Positions 35,001-43,300 of a DNA stretch of 47,301 nucleotides are shown piece by piece (position 1 is the first letter of the stretch; each line of letters begins with the position of its first letter). The DNA is taken from positions 1-47,301 of the forward strand of contig JAVBLA010000062.1 of the NCBI GenBank assembly GCA_031553775.1, in the 5' to 3' direction. The DNA is from JAISFI01 sp031553775. Lineage in GTDB: Bacteria; Bacteroidota; Bacteroidia; Bacteroidales; Azobacteroidaceae. A model generated the notes under the pieces. The model was not told where the DNA came from and made no database searches. It worked only from the letters and a program-made list of their open reading frames with translations. A program made the translations under genes and the position numbers.

Positions 35001-36207
35001 TATCCGCGGGTATATTGCCAATATAAAGAATGATCAGCATTATAAAGACTTGTATTTGAAGATTGAAGATCCTACAGGAGCTTTTGGAAATGCTTCCGTA
35101 TTATCGGCTGATGTATCGTTTACGAAATGTACACGTTTGGATCAATATCGTGCGGCTGCTTATTACCAGGAAGAAGCAGTTCCCGGGTCTATCGACGAGG
35201 CTGGCCCGAAAACCCAGAAAATGGTAGCATCTTATCACTCCGGATGGAACCTGATCGGGAATCCTTATTCAACTTCCTATATTCCGGATGAAAATATGGG
35301 TGTTGTGGCTATGCCGACCCCTGACGGCAAGAATTATACTTACTGTAATCTGGATGGGATCATACTTGGAACAAGCTATAACAATGCCTGGAGTTATTAT
35401 CCCGGTACGGAAAATAACGAAGGGTTCCGTATTCCTCCTCTCACTGCATTTGTCGTGCAGGCGCCTCCTAAAGACGGTTCGTTTGAAAGTTGGACAGGAA
35501 CAATGAATATAACAGGTTCGTCGTCTTTAGATAACACTTTACTCCGTTCTTCCCGTCCCGAACCGGGGGTGATCCGGATCGACTTGTTGAAAAATGATTG
35601 GATGGTCAGCCAGGCAGTTTTATCGTTTTCTCAGGGAGCAACTCCCGTTTCCGATTGGGGTCTGGATGCTCCGTTGATGGCAACTACCGGCCAGGATGTT
35701 TATCTTCCTGATAAGATGGGTACAGCGATGGCCATCAATGTAATGGGAGAAGACTCCCGGGAGTTTTCCACTCCGATAGGCCTGAACCTGAATCAGACAG
35801 GTAGTTATGCATTCAGAATTTCAGAAGTAAAAAATATAGAATCGGAGCTTGTATTGAAAGATGGTGAAACAGAAACTCTTGTACAGGAAGGAGATACCTA
35901 TTTGTTCACAACAGATACTCAGGGCCGGCTGGAGACCCGCTTTTCTATTGCAGGGCAGAAAATAAATTCCGGCATCCCTGTTCCGGATAAACAAAATATG
36001 CCATGGATCACGGTTTCTGGAGGAATGCTTACCGCAAGTAATCTGACCGGAAATGCGATAGTGGAGTTGTTCGATATAACAGGGAACATTTGCTACCGGG
36101 GTAAAACGCTGGAAAATACTTACCGGTTCCCTGTACCGGTCCCGGGCAATTATATTGTTCGGATCATTCAGGAAAAACAGGTATACACACAAAAAATAAC
36201 CTATTGA
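29083..36207 (+). CDS. Giant Pmp-repeat surface protein with T9SS type A C-terminal domain
   Basis: From the ATG at 29083 (an in-frame ATG at 29053 lies inside the previous gene) the protein has 2374 residues. After a signal sequence come about two dozen chlamydial polymorphic-membrane-protein-like repeats from residue 130 to about 1330, each with GGAI/GGAL/GGAV and a following FxxN such as FSNN, FTNN or FQGN. These should form a long right-handed beta-helix. A beta-rich region with GWNLIGNPYST (about 2060) follows. The end, with VELFDITGN and GNYIVRIIQEKQVYTQKITY, matches the T9SS type A sorting domain. The signal contains LAAC, a possible lipobox, followed by an alternative VFA cleavage site. 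It is probably a surface adhesin or scaffold. Confidence 0.88.
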   Translation: MMKKRMKNQYIKVHLLLLVSLAACRVTDVFADVQLYPVYTQEDYDYAMASLPNQTQAEAIFEIYVPIIVSSEIWNYPATVTSITIRKMGTNSVTLTSNGGNFRFITNKPGVTLTISGLTIDGFSYDYMGGGAILNQGILNLNNVVLSNNTIRDYYGGAIYNSGGTINANDVTFTDNKNSGTMLYGGAISIYGGSANLNGVTFSTNGTGTTNGGAIYAYAAAITCYNTIRFYDNTASYGGGALLIESNSNLKVKTGSSVVFSGNTAGSLGSDVFNMGAIAVEGGGSFSANPYTSGYYTPNAADYSNYNITVNSFDPGVDADPLTNTLQEAVDFANSNPNSPVLIKFAPGIGNLSNPISVSAELQIEARTEYLTIDGGVGVILTSDTPKGHRCFNKKDNSLLELKNITIDGFDYAGYGAAMFNVGGFLILDNVKFSNNSTAWGTIHAEWGIYTIRNQIIFENNQNDPVMSSNGAAGKSFETVSGKISFSDNTGTLWNDNFYNLFIKSQITGTLNTYVVTTNADDNSEGSLKSALAKANATDATKVDTIRFAGPMKITTSTGYGFVMSSSQDPTVRGKSLVIDGSCNVVIKSKEGTSNYRAFWNNIKTDTLFLKGLTIRDFNCEGFGASIFNNASCNLVLDNIDFVNNVYTGEESGGAGGAVASVDGSLVIFRHRVFFENNSATKTAGGALFLGNARLVVETGAKGIFLNNTSLRGGGAIYSAGVFNDAAKSLYAIATGSSLVFTGNEVLKYEPLTDQSVPAGGAILHAGNSKIDLQSSIFNSNKAFTGGGFCATDASSGATVKLYGCTFSNNEAYDPTIDRFKNTGGGGAINKSGPLFMDEKCVFTNNRASGAGGAIVYTNVPATLPAPEDWAPLKIKGVFRANQSVNDGGAISVVTKEGSPGVHIYGNVGNTHCVYEKNYTKEGAGGFISVSNSPINIYSNDPQNPTTSSDSTFYRIYFMENRAARAGGVIYGYNNQTYTSNYWPGTGATNPNGINISRARFINNKQQHEDLDVQGLGGGAIAFQGHTKESQTVTMNDTVPTILTVTNSYFETNSAFQGGAIASFYPGVQDQDGSNYTGGDRVIIDGTTVTKDNLTIFYGNRASWIPDDNKYGNGGAIFTLGNIQISAKEIPLPLNRDPAAIPQFYGNKAEANGGAIYCSGNITLDKVAFQGNTSYSGGSLYLRLNTKNNAEVHNSRFTGNSAGWGGAICMENLKLNGEEFENIPTGDVRTTNTIYLQNGASSGGAIYANMPGSVDVYACIFDQNKAVGDTTYNADGTRKPIPGDPKSGGSGGAIFSLGGSFNIGKDGTANANIFKNNYATEGSGTGAAILTSGVAVIQNSKFEGNIAGYTEKIFDENEKVAGYKTVPGHIIAFGNNDLTQIEKVSNNEIIDSYGNINNLYFDAGQPENPVTNPQTLYLKSNAIGYHKGYQFDYPDDKSKWIVGNTEISENTISGNHFGVVIDSFVVGTEITRNRYVNNDRAIYTGQHIPRLAAKTDFLPRFGNLGVGMPLVYSITPNEDGTKLTVRATVSPGLTTDATDAKKSFIELYKSDKELDDQADLTYLGQILMNENTVCGTTIEGEITLPGNVTFNPASDKMLALTMTAPMTVEYTYEPGKTTTINTANNTSELYGQAIKLRVNVTNPADSPINWNDATFLGTWDDAGYYAEGTDGSVVYNDYTGCEKLEGSATGASQVIYLSPEDTSKWEMALKTSDGKRFGAWSFNGLKGDTINLETYRVAQNYDFDHASSMGSRFDDYKLLAAVDGSSLNPFRNNNYLSVGNADGNTGGGGGLLIKKNSLDQTNGSVFLNSSVIPVGSSIAGALTAGFVVIDKDADFIVDNSSSLNMTNVSSNGTSVYGPRLLIEKDFETCGIFSLQNGGSLQTSTDNFMAAYHHVLSVSQWSWLSFPEAQSIAVNQPLKNMLYTTSASSEQFTSSTTSTSGPNLRIYAYSESARATTAPSFGSNGSAWNTTGSDIRGYIANIKNDQHYKDLYLKIEDPTGAFGNASVLSADVSFTKCTRLDQYRAAAYYQEEAVPGSIDEAGPKTQKMVASYHSGWNLIGNPYSTSYIPDENMGVVAMPTPDGKNYTYCNLDGIILGTSYNNAWSYYPGTENNEGFRIPPLTAFVVQAPPKDGSFESWTGTMNITGSSSLDNTLLRSSRPEPGVIRIDLLKNDWMVSQAVLSFSQGATPVSDWGLDAPLMATTGQDVYLPDKMGTAMAINVMGEDSREFSTPIGLNLNQTGSYAFRISEVKNIESELVLKDGETETLVQEGDTYLFTTDTQGRLETRFSIAGQKINSGIPVPDKQNMPWITVSGGMLTASNLTGNAIVELFDITGNICYRGKTLENTYRFPVPVPGNYIVRIIQEKQVYTQKITY

Positions 36208-36212
36208 TCGAT

Positions 36213-36467
36213 ATGTTGGAGCAAGAAGAAATAACAGGAGTGACATCGGATCAGGGTTTGTCAGGGTCTTTTGACTTTGCACAGTCGCCGACGGCTACCT
36301 ATGGAGAGGAGAGTCCTATTTTACGCGAAGGGATTGATCTTCCCGGTGATATGGGAGGAGAAGTTTCTCCTCCGGTTGGAGATGCAAATTCTATACTTTT
36401 CCTACTGTTGGTTATTTATGTTGTTTTTCTCAACAGGAAAAGATTTTTCCGGCGAAAAAAAGTATAG
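36213..36467 (+). CDS. 84-residue protein with C-terminal PVGD-hydrophobic-basic tail
   Basis: The gene starts 5 bases after the giant gene's stop (ATG 36213; a TTG at 36204 is less likely). It encodes an acidic, Gly/Ser/Pro-rich segment (1-53, no signal peptide), the short motif PPVGDANS, one hydrophobic helix (ILFLLLVIYVVFLN) and a basic end, RKRFFRRKKV. This is the tripartite plan of C-terminal sorting or tail-anchor signals. I recall similar P(I/L/V)GD tails on small Bacteroidota proteins, but have no family name for it. Its position suggests a role with the giant protein. It could be a tail-anchored inner-membrane partner or the target of a sortase-like enzyme. Confidence 0.65.
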   Translation: MLEQEEITGVTSDQGLSGSFDFAQSPTATYGEESPILREGIDLPGDMGGEVSPPVGDANSILFLLLVIYVVFLNRKRFFRRKKV

Positions 36468-36492
36468 GTGTACAGCGGTGATAGAGAATTTA

Positions 36493-37137
36493 TTAAAGTT
36501 TCCTTCCCCGCAACATTTCCCGTTTTCCCGGGGGGCCAGGGATTCGTTCTACTGTAAATCCGGCCCGTTGAAGCATTCGCCGTACCTCTCCTTTGGCACA
36601 ATAAGTGGTGAGTATTCCTTCCGGGTTCATCCCTGAAAAAATTCTGTCAAAAATTTCCTGCGACCAGACATCCGGTTGTTTATCCGGTCCGAAAGCATCG
36701 TAGAATACTACATCATATTGCTCCGGAAAAGGAAAGTTATGAAGGTCGGCTTCTATCTTGTGAAGAGAAAAGAAAGAGGTAATATCTGCTTTTTGATTCC
36801 ATGTTGCAGCATGTATCTTGCTGAATAATAGTTTATTCAAAGAAATGTAATTGAGTTTTGCGGTAACACTTTCGGGTAAAGGGTATTTTTCTATGCTGAA
36901 GTACTTTATCCGGATGTTTCGTTTTTCAGCTTCCATAGCACTTAACAGGGCATTCAAACCTGTTCCGAATCCTATTTCTAAAACAAAAACAGGGTTCTGA
37001 TAACACTGATTTAACCCGGCCTCAATGTATACGTGCCTGGATTCCTGTATAGCACCGTTTACAGAGTGGTAATGTTCATCTAATTCCGGAACATAGATCG
37101 TATGGGAATGGTCGTTTGTATGGATGATCTCGTACAT
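36493..37137 (-). CDS. mnmD: tRNA (mnm5s2U34)-methyltransferase MnmD
   Basis: MnmD methylates the 5-aminomethyl group of U34 in certain tRNAs using SAM, completing mnm5s2U. The 214-residue protein has the SAM motif VLEIGFGTGLNALLS, the catalytic-region YDAFGPDKQPDVWSQEIF and TYCAKGEVRRML, ending GPPGKREMLRGRK. It corresponds to the MnmC2 half of the fused E. coli MnmC, and the oxidase MnmC1 is absent, as is usual outside gamma-proteobacteria. It converges on the small tail-anchored gene with a 25-base gap and diverges from znuA. Confidence 0.93.
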   Translation of the reverse strand: MYEIIHTNDHSHTIYVPELDEHYHSVNGAIQESRHVYIEAGLNQCYQNPVFVLEIGFGTGLNALLSAMEAEKRNIRIKYFSIEKYPLPESVTAKLNYISLNKLLFSKIHAATWNQKADITSFFSLHKIEADLHNFPFPEQYDVVFYDAFGPDKQPDVWSQEIFDRIFSGMNPEGILTTYCAKGEVRRMLQRAGFTVERIPGPPGKREMLRGRKL

Positions 37138-37185
37138 TTGTCAAGTCCGTTGCTTATTTTTCACAATCATTTCAAAAGAAAAACC

Positions 37186-37193
37186 TACCTTTG
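37186..37193 (+). promoter_or_regulatory. -7 box for znuA
   Basis: TACCTTTG is a perfect TAnnTTTG match, with no TTTG at the -33 position. It supports the start at 37213 over an in-frame ATG at 37102, and the leader would be about 13 nt. No obvious Zur palindrome is seen around it. Confidence 0.5.
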
Positions 37194-37212
37194 TTTCACA
37201 ATATCTAAAAAC

Positions 37213-38115
37213 ATGACAAAAATAGTCAAATATTTTCTGCTTTGTATCCTCATTATGGGTTTCTTTGCCTGTAAACAGGGAGCTGGAAATAAACGCCTGA
37301 TAACAGTTACCATTGAACCACAAAAATATTTTGTAGAACAATTGGCCGATTCTTTGTTCACTGTTGATGTAATGGTGCCGGCCGGTACCAGTCCCGAAAC
37401 ATACGATCCCTCCCCCGTACAAATGGCAGAATTAGCCAACAGTACCGCTTATTTCAGTATCGGGCATATCGGTTTTGAGCAGCAATGGCTTCAGAAGATC
37501 CGGGAGAATAATCCTGCATTGCCGGTTTTTGATACCAGTAAGGGAATTAAACTGATCGGAAATAATGAAGATACGGACAATCATATTGGCCATGAACCGG
37601 AGGTTGAGGGAGAACATACACATTCTCATCACCATGGTATCGATCCGCATACCTGGTCTTCCCCAAAGGGAGCGCTGATCATTGTCAGGAATATGTTTCA
37701 GGCCTTGGTTAGCCTGGATCCTTCCAATGAGCCGGTCTACAACCGCAACCTGATGAAATTAGAAGGTGAAATTGCCCGTACGGATAGCATCATTACTGCT
37801 TTGTTGGAAAAAGCAGAATCCAGGTCGTTTATTATCTATCATCCAGCTTTATCTTATTTGGCTGAAGATTACGGACTTACGCAATATTGCATAGAGATAG
37901 ACGGGAAAGAACCCTCTCCTGCACAATTGAAAGAACTGATCGATATGGTCAGAAAAACGGGAACCCGGGTGGTTTTCATCCAGCAGGAATTCGACCGGAA
38001 AAATGCTGAAGTGATTGCTAAAGAAACAGGATGCCGCCTCGTGGTGATCGATCCGTTATCATACTACTGGAGTGAACAATTAATCCGTATTGCTAAAGCT
38101 ATTGCCCATGACTGA
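37213..38115 (+). CDS. znuA: Zinc ABC transporter substrate-binding lipoprotein ZnuA
   Basis: The 300-residue protein carries a lipoprotein signal (YFLLCILIMGFFACKQ). Cluster 9 binding-protein features are TVTIEPQKYFVEQLAD, VPAGTSPETYDPSP, SIGHIGFEQQW, a His-rich acidic loop (GEHTHSHHHGIDPHTW, about residues 140-155), YHPALSYLAEDYGL and QEFDRKNAEVIAKETG. The His-rich loop and ligand histidines indicate zinc rather than manganese. It delivers metal to an inner-membrane transporter. znuC overlaps its end by 8 bases. No permease gene follows. Confidence 0.92.
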   Translation: MTKIVKYFLLCILIMGFFACKQGAGNKRLITVTIEPQKYFVEQLADSLFTVDVMVPAGTSPETYDPSPVQMAELANSTAYFSIGHIGFEQQWLQKIRENNPALPVFDTSKGIKLIGNNEDTDNHIGHEPEVEGEHTHSHHHGIDPHTWSSPKGALIIVRNMFQALVSLDPSNEPVYNRNLMKLEGEIARTDSIITALLEKAESRSFIIYHPALSYLAEDYGLTQYCIEIDGKEPSPAQLKELIDMVRKTGTRVVFIQQEFDRKNAEVIAKETGCRLVVIDPLSYYWSEQLIRIAKAIAHD

Positions 38116-38929
38116 TTGTTGCTGCCGGGATCATATTTCCGGAAAAGAAGATAGAATTGGAGCGAACCGCTTGATCCGGATCCGGAACCTGAATGCTGCA
38201 TATGGACAACAAACCGTTCTCAGGAATGTTTCCCTGGATATATACGAACATGATTTTTTGGGAATTATAGGACCTAATGGCGGGGGTAAAACCACACTGC
38301 TTAAATTGATTTTAGGCCTCCTGAAGCCGGTAAAGGGTGAAATCGTATTTTGCCGGGAGAATCTGCGGAAGCAAATCGGTTATCTTCCACAAATCAACCA
38401 GGTTGATAAAAACTTTCCGATTTTAGTGTCCGAGGTTGTTGCTTCGGGATTAGCCCGGGAAAAAGGAGATAAACGGGCACTGATCAGGGAATCCATGGAA
38501 ACCATGGGGCTGGAAGAAATTGCCTCTAAGCCCATAGGAGCACTTTCCGGAGGACAGCTACAACGCGTACTACTGGCCCGGGCAATGGTCAACAAACCTG
38601 AGTTGTTGATTTTGGATGAACCTGCTTCGTATGTTGATAAGCGTTTTGAATCGAAGTTTTATGATGTTTTATCAGATATCAACCGGGATACTGCCATCAT
38701 CCTTGTATCTCACGATATCGGAACGGTTATTTCTTTAGTAAAGAATATTGCCTGTATAAATGAAACATTGCATTATCATGCGGGAAGTAACGTGGATGAA
38801 GCCTGGTTAGATGAGCATTATGCCTGTCCTGTAGATATTATCGGGCATGGCGACCTGCCGCATCGCGTGCTGAAAAAACATTCCGCATCAGACCTTCATA
38901 CCCCAGGCGAAAAACCGGGGAATACCTGA
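38108..38929 (+). CDS. znuC: Zinc ABC transporter ATP-binding protein ZnuC
   Basis: The 273-residue ATPase has Walker A GPNGGGKTTLLKL, signature LSGGQLQRVLLARAM, Walker B ELLILDEPASYVD and the switch histidine in LVSHDIGTV. Its late region CPVDIIGHGDLPHRVL is typical of metal-uptake ATPases. The chosen ATG (38108) overlaps znuA by 8 bases; one at 38090 is possible. The start region MTDCCCRDH is unusually cysteine-rich. The last 92 bases overlap queG on the opposite strand. The required permease (ZnuB) must be encoded elsewhere. Confidence 0.92.
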   Translation: MTDCCCRDHISGKEDRIGANRLIRIRNLNAAYGQQTVLRNVSLDIYEHDFLGIIGPNGGGKTTLLKLILGLLKPVKGEIVFCRENLRKQIGYLPQINQVDKNFPILVSEVVASGLAREKGDKRALIRESMETMGLEEIASKPIGALSGGQLQRVLLARAMVNKPELLILDEPASYVDKRFESKFYDVLSDINRDTAIILVSHDIGTVISLVKNIACINETLHYHAGSNVDEAWLDEHYACPVDIIGHGDLPHRVLKKHSASDLHTPGEKPGNT

Positions 38930-39770
38930 AAATTTGAAGAAAATCACTTTCCGAAAGTTGTTCAAGCTTGCTGGCGTCCAAGTCCAGGAAATCTTTATTC
39001 GGAAGGAATGCTTCTTCCTGTGTTGGAGTTGCGTGGATATTCCAGGGACAAGCCAGATTGCAGATATCGCATCCGTATACCGGAAAATTTGCACAATCCT
39101 TACAATCGGAAGGAATTTCTCCTTTATTTTCAATGGTCAGATAAGACAGGCACTTACCGGCATTCAGCCGGAAAGGGGATTCCAGCGCCCTGGTCGGGCA
39201 GGCTTCCAGACACTTTGTGCAGTTTCCACACTGGTTTTCGACCGGGGTATCGGATGGTAAATCGATGTTTAATAAAAGGGCTCCTAAAAAGAAAAATGAT
39301 CCTTTTCCCGGAATAATTAACTGCGTATTCTTCCCGATCCAGCCGATCCCGGCTTTTTGGGCATGATATTTTTCCAGGAGGGGGGCCGAGTCGCAAAACA
39401 TCCGGCCTTGTACTTCGTTTGTGAGTGTCCGGATATATGAAAGCAATTCTTTCAGCTTATTCTTTATTACCTGGTGGTAATCTTTTCCATAAGCATAATA
39501 AGATATTTGAGGGAAAGAGGGATTTCGTCTAACAGCCGGATAGTAATTCAATGCAACCATAACAAGGGAACGCGCATTCTCGGATAGCAGGGAGGGATCG
39601 GTTCTTTTTTCGAAATGATTGTGCATATATTGCATCCCTGCATTTTTTCCTTCATCCAGCCATTTTTTTAGGTAGGCTGCATGTTTTTCTGCGAATTCAG
39701 CCTTACAGATACCACAGGCATCGAACCCTAATTCGGCTGCTTTGTCTTTTATTTGTATGGCTAAGGACAT
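38838..39770 (-). CDS. queG: Epoxyqueuosine reductase QueG
   Basis: QueG reduces epoxyqueuosine to queuosine in tRNA (GUN anticodons), using cobalamin and two 4Fe-4S clusters. The 310-residue protein has the N-terminal LGFDACGICKAEF and DPSLLSENARSLVMVALNYY, then KAGIGWIGKNTQLI. The two cluster motifs are CGNCTKCLEACPT and, with an upstream Cys, CKDCANFPVYGCDICNLACPW; the C-terminal end is SPVFRLGYEGLMRN. It is the last gene of a leftward trio (DUF2723, deacetylase, queG) with 3-4 base gaps. Its end overlaps znuC by 92 bases. Confidence 0.95.
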   Translation of the reverse strand: MSLAIQIKDKAAELGFDACGICKAEFAEKHAAYLKKWLDEGKNAGMQYMHNHFEKRTDPSLLSENARSLVMVALNYYPAVRRNPSFPQISYYAYGKDYHQVIKNKLKELLSYIRTLTNEVQGRMFCDSAPLLEKYHAQKAGIGWIGKNTQLIIPGKGSFFFLGALLLNIDLPSDTPVENQCGNCTKCLEACPTRALESPFRLNAGKCLSYLTIENKGEIPSDCKDCANFPVYGCDICNLACPWNIHATPTQEEAFLPNKDFLDLDASKLEQLSESDFLQIFRYSPVFRLGYEGLMRNVFSARDAAGRHAR

Positions 39771-39774
39771 TGTC

Positions 39775-40395
39775 CTAAATGTTGTCTTCTATTATTCCAA
39801 AGCTATATCCCCTGGATTTCAGCCATTCAATCGATTGAGGTAGTGCCGTTTGAAGTCTCGGCCAGGCTTTGACGGAATCGTGAAATACGATGATTGATCC
39901 GGGTCGTGTGTAATGCCTGACTACATTGAAAACGCCTTTAGCGGTCATCTTATTACTGTAGTCGCGCGTTACCACATCCCACATGATTATTTTGAATTTC
40001 CGCATCAGCCAAAAGAACTGATTCAGCCGCATATGTCCGTGCGGGGGACGGAAAAGCTTGCTTTCAATCAGCCCTTGCGCGTGATAAACATCGGCGCTGT
40101 AGGTCTTTGTCCACGATTTTAACCCTTGTTTATGATGGAACGTATGATTTCCTACCGTATGTCCCCGGTCCAGGATCATCTGATAAATTTCCGGATATTT
40201 CCTGACATTGTCTCCCACACAGAAAAAACAAGCTTTAATATTATATTTGTCGAGTAAATCCAGTACCCAGGGAGTTATTTCCGGGATAGGGCCATCGTCA
40301 AATGTAAGGAAAACCTGTTTTTCGGACTTCTTAATTCTCCAGATTGCTCCGGGAAAGAACATCCTGTAAAAAAAGGGAGGTTGTTCTATAAACAT
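39775..40395 (-). CDS. Polysaccharide deacetylase (NodB fold)
   Basis: The 206-residue protein has the complete NodB motif series: TFDDGP (catalytic Asp and metal Asp), GNHTFHH (metal histidines), RPPHG, WDVVTRDYSN and IIVFHDS (late His). No signal peptide is seen, so it works in the cytoplasm or leaves by an unusual route. The substrate may be peptidoglycan or a polysaccharide N-acetyl sugar. It is sandwiched between DUF2723 (3-base gap) and queG (4-base gap). Confidence 0.92.
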   Translation of the reverse strand: MFIEQPPFFYRMFFPGAIWRIKKSEKQVFLTFDDGPIPEITPWVLDLLDKYNIKACFFCVGDNVRKYPEIYQMILDRGHTVGNHTFHHKQGLKSWTKTYSADVYHAQGLIESKLFRPPHGHMRLNQFFWLMRKFKIIMWDVVTRDYSNKMTAKGVFNVVRHYTRPGSIIVFHDSVKAWPRLQTALPQSIEWLKSRGYSFGIIEDNI

Positions 40396-40398
40396 ACC

Positions 40399-43300
40399 TT
40401 AGCGATTTAATCCTCCCTGGGGTTGAGTCGACGTCAGAGCCTGTGAATAAGCGTTGAATTCTTTCAGGTACTTATTCATCAAATCCGGGTTTATATCCTG
40501 GTAAATACTCAGAATGTATTGAATAAATCCCAATTCTTCCCGAATGGACGAATACATACTTCTGAACTGGTTGTTATTCAAACGGAAGTACCAGTTCATT
40601 GATGTCATATAGTAGTCGAGTACCATTTCATAGATTTCAATCGCTTTTTCGTTTTCCCCGATCTTCCGGTAACAATCGGCAAGCTGGATACAGGAATAGT
40701 CGTAACGGACGGTATTATTCGGAATAACCTTCTGACAATAATCCAGGGCCTGTAATGCTTTATCGTTTTTACCTTCGAAGATCAGTGCTTCTACCAGGCG
40801 GGAGAACATGAAACGATAGGTTTTTGTCATCCGCAGTACATTTTCATCCAGATAGACCTTGGGATTATCCACTCCTCCCCAAACAAATTTGTTCACCATA
40901 TTGTCGAACATGATGTCGGTTTGAACCTGTTGATTGGTGGTATTAACATCAAACGGAACAATACGGTTTGTTAGTCCTTCCAGACGGAAATACTTGTTCT
41001 CAAGTCCCATTTGCTGATCCCTGCCTACGGTCACTGCATAATAAATGGGCCGCTGCCAGTTGGCTTCCTTGAGCATTTCGAGTACCATCAATTCCTGTTT
41101 CCCGAGCACCTGTTTGTTGGAGAAATCCAACAGCATCTGAGGAGCTATAAGGTGAGCCGAATCTGCAGGAAGGATACCTCCTTTAATTACAGCCTGTGGA
41201 TCGATGTCGTAATATAATTTCTGAGCAGGAATAATAGATATATTTCCTATAGACGACATGCCTGGGATTTGTTTATGCCTGGGATCTGCCGATTTAACAT
41301 AATCCAGGGCAGCTCCGACTTCAATAGGCCGGTCTATGAGAGGATAAATATAAGCTCCGTCATTGGTTCCGGATACATATTCCGAGCGTTGCCAGGAGAT
41401 AGGTAATGGTGTCGATTCGTATGCCTGACGTTTCATCTGGTCGATATACCAGTCGGTTTGCAGGTAACTAAGGTTACATACGCGGACGTCCGTGCGGAAG
41501 CCTTCCACTTCCTGTGCATACCATAACGGGAAAGTATCATTGTCTCCATTGGTGAATATGATGGAGTTCGGTTCGCACGACATGAGGTAATTGAATCCGA
41601 AATCACGGCATACATACCTGTGCGAACGATCATGGTCGTCCCAGTTTTCGGCTCCCATCCGTATAGGTATCAACACACAAATCAGAGTGGCCAGGATGCC
41701 GGCTGCCAGTGCGGGAACTTTCAGGTATTTGGAGAAACCATTGGCTATGGCTATCACACCCAGTCCGATCCAGATACAGAAAGCATAGAACGAACCGGCG
41801 TATGCATAGTCCCGTTCCCTTGGCTGGAAAGGTGTCTGATTCAGATACATAACGATAGCAATTCCAGTCATAAAGAATAGCATAAATGTTATCCAGAATC
41901 CCTGTACCCCGTTTCTGCCGGAATATGCCTGGAAGAAGAGTCCCAGGATACCTAACAATAAGGGCAGAAGGAAGTATGTGTTATGTCCTTTGTTATTTGC
42001 AATGGAGTATGGCATATTGTCTTGCGGACCTACCAGCATTTCATCGATGAACTTAATACCGGTAATCCAGTTTCCGTTGGCAACTTCTCCATTACCCTGA
42101 ATGTCGTTTTGTCTTCCTGAGAAATTCCACATAAAATATCTCCAGTACATAAAGTTGAGCTGGTATTGGAAAAAGAAACGGATGTTTTCGGCAAAAGTAG
42201 GTTTATTGATTACCTGATCCTGTCCGCAGATATTTACATTTACAGGAGTTCCCTTTATATTGGCCCACTCTTTATAAGCCTGTACATGCCTTGAATCGTC
42301 ACTGTACATTCTTGGGAAAAGCATGCAGGTTTCATCCATATAAACATACCGGGTTTTATGGGAAGATACAAAGTAGCGGTCTTTTTCCGAAGGATCATTT
42401 TTGACGATACGGGTCCAGGTCGGTCCTCCGTCTTTGGTTACAGCTGCGCACCTCTGGTTCTTGGCTTCCCGTTTAACTTCAGAAGCATAGGTTTGTCCGT
42501 AGAAAAGCGGACGGTCGCCATATTGCTCCCGGCCCAGGTAACTACCCAGTGTAAAGATATCTTCCGGAGAGTTCTGATCCATCGGCGTGTTAGCTGCCGA
42601 TCGGATAACGATCAGAGCATAAGACGAGTAGCCTATGAGAATTACCAGTAAACAGGTCAGCGTTGTATTCAGAATAGTAGCCGGGATATTTTTCTTTACA
42701 AAAAGAAAAATGGCAAGTGCGATGGTTAGGCAAATACCTAACCAGGGACCATCGCCGATAAACGGGATGCCCAATAAAACAACCGACAGGATAAAAGAAA
42801 TTTTCATTCTTATATCGTGAGGTTCTTTCTGCATGGATTCCCAGATACTCCACGCAACTACACCGAAAACCAGGACTAAGTAAACTAAAACTCCGCTATT
42901 ATAAGCGAGTCCGAGTGTGTTAACGAATAGGAGTTCAAACCATCCGCAAACTTCCACCACACCCTGGATCAATCCGTAAAGCAGGATCAATACAATAACG
43001 AATGAAACCCCAAGGGCGATTAAAGACCCTTTCAGGTTCGCATTTGGATTTTTCTTGAAATAATAAACCAATACGATGGTAGGAATACACAAAAGGTTCA
43101 GCAGGTGAACGCCAATGGAAAGCCCCATCATATAAGCGATCAGTACGATCCATCGGTCGGCATGGGGTTTATCTGCAATCGACTCCCATTTCAGGATCAT
43201 CCAGAATACAATAGCTGTGAATAAGGAGGAATAGGCATATACTTCTCCTTCTACAGCCGAAAACCAGAAAGTATCCGAAAAGGTATAAGCCAGAGCTCCC

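Noticed and set aside
37102..37212. N-terminal extension of znuA
   Set aside because: It contains the -7 box at 37186-37193 and overlaps the divergent mnmD start. The lipoprotein signal begins at 37213.
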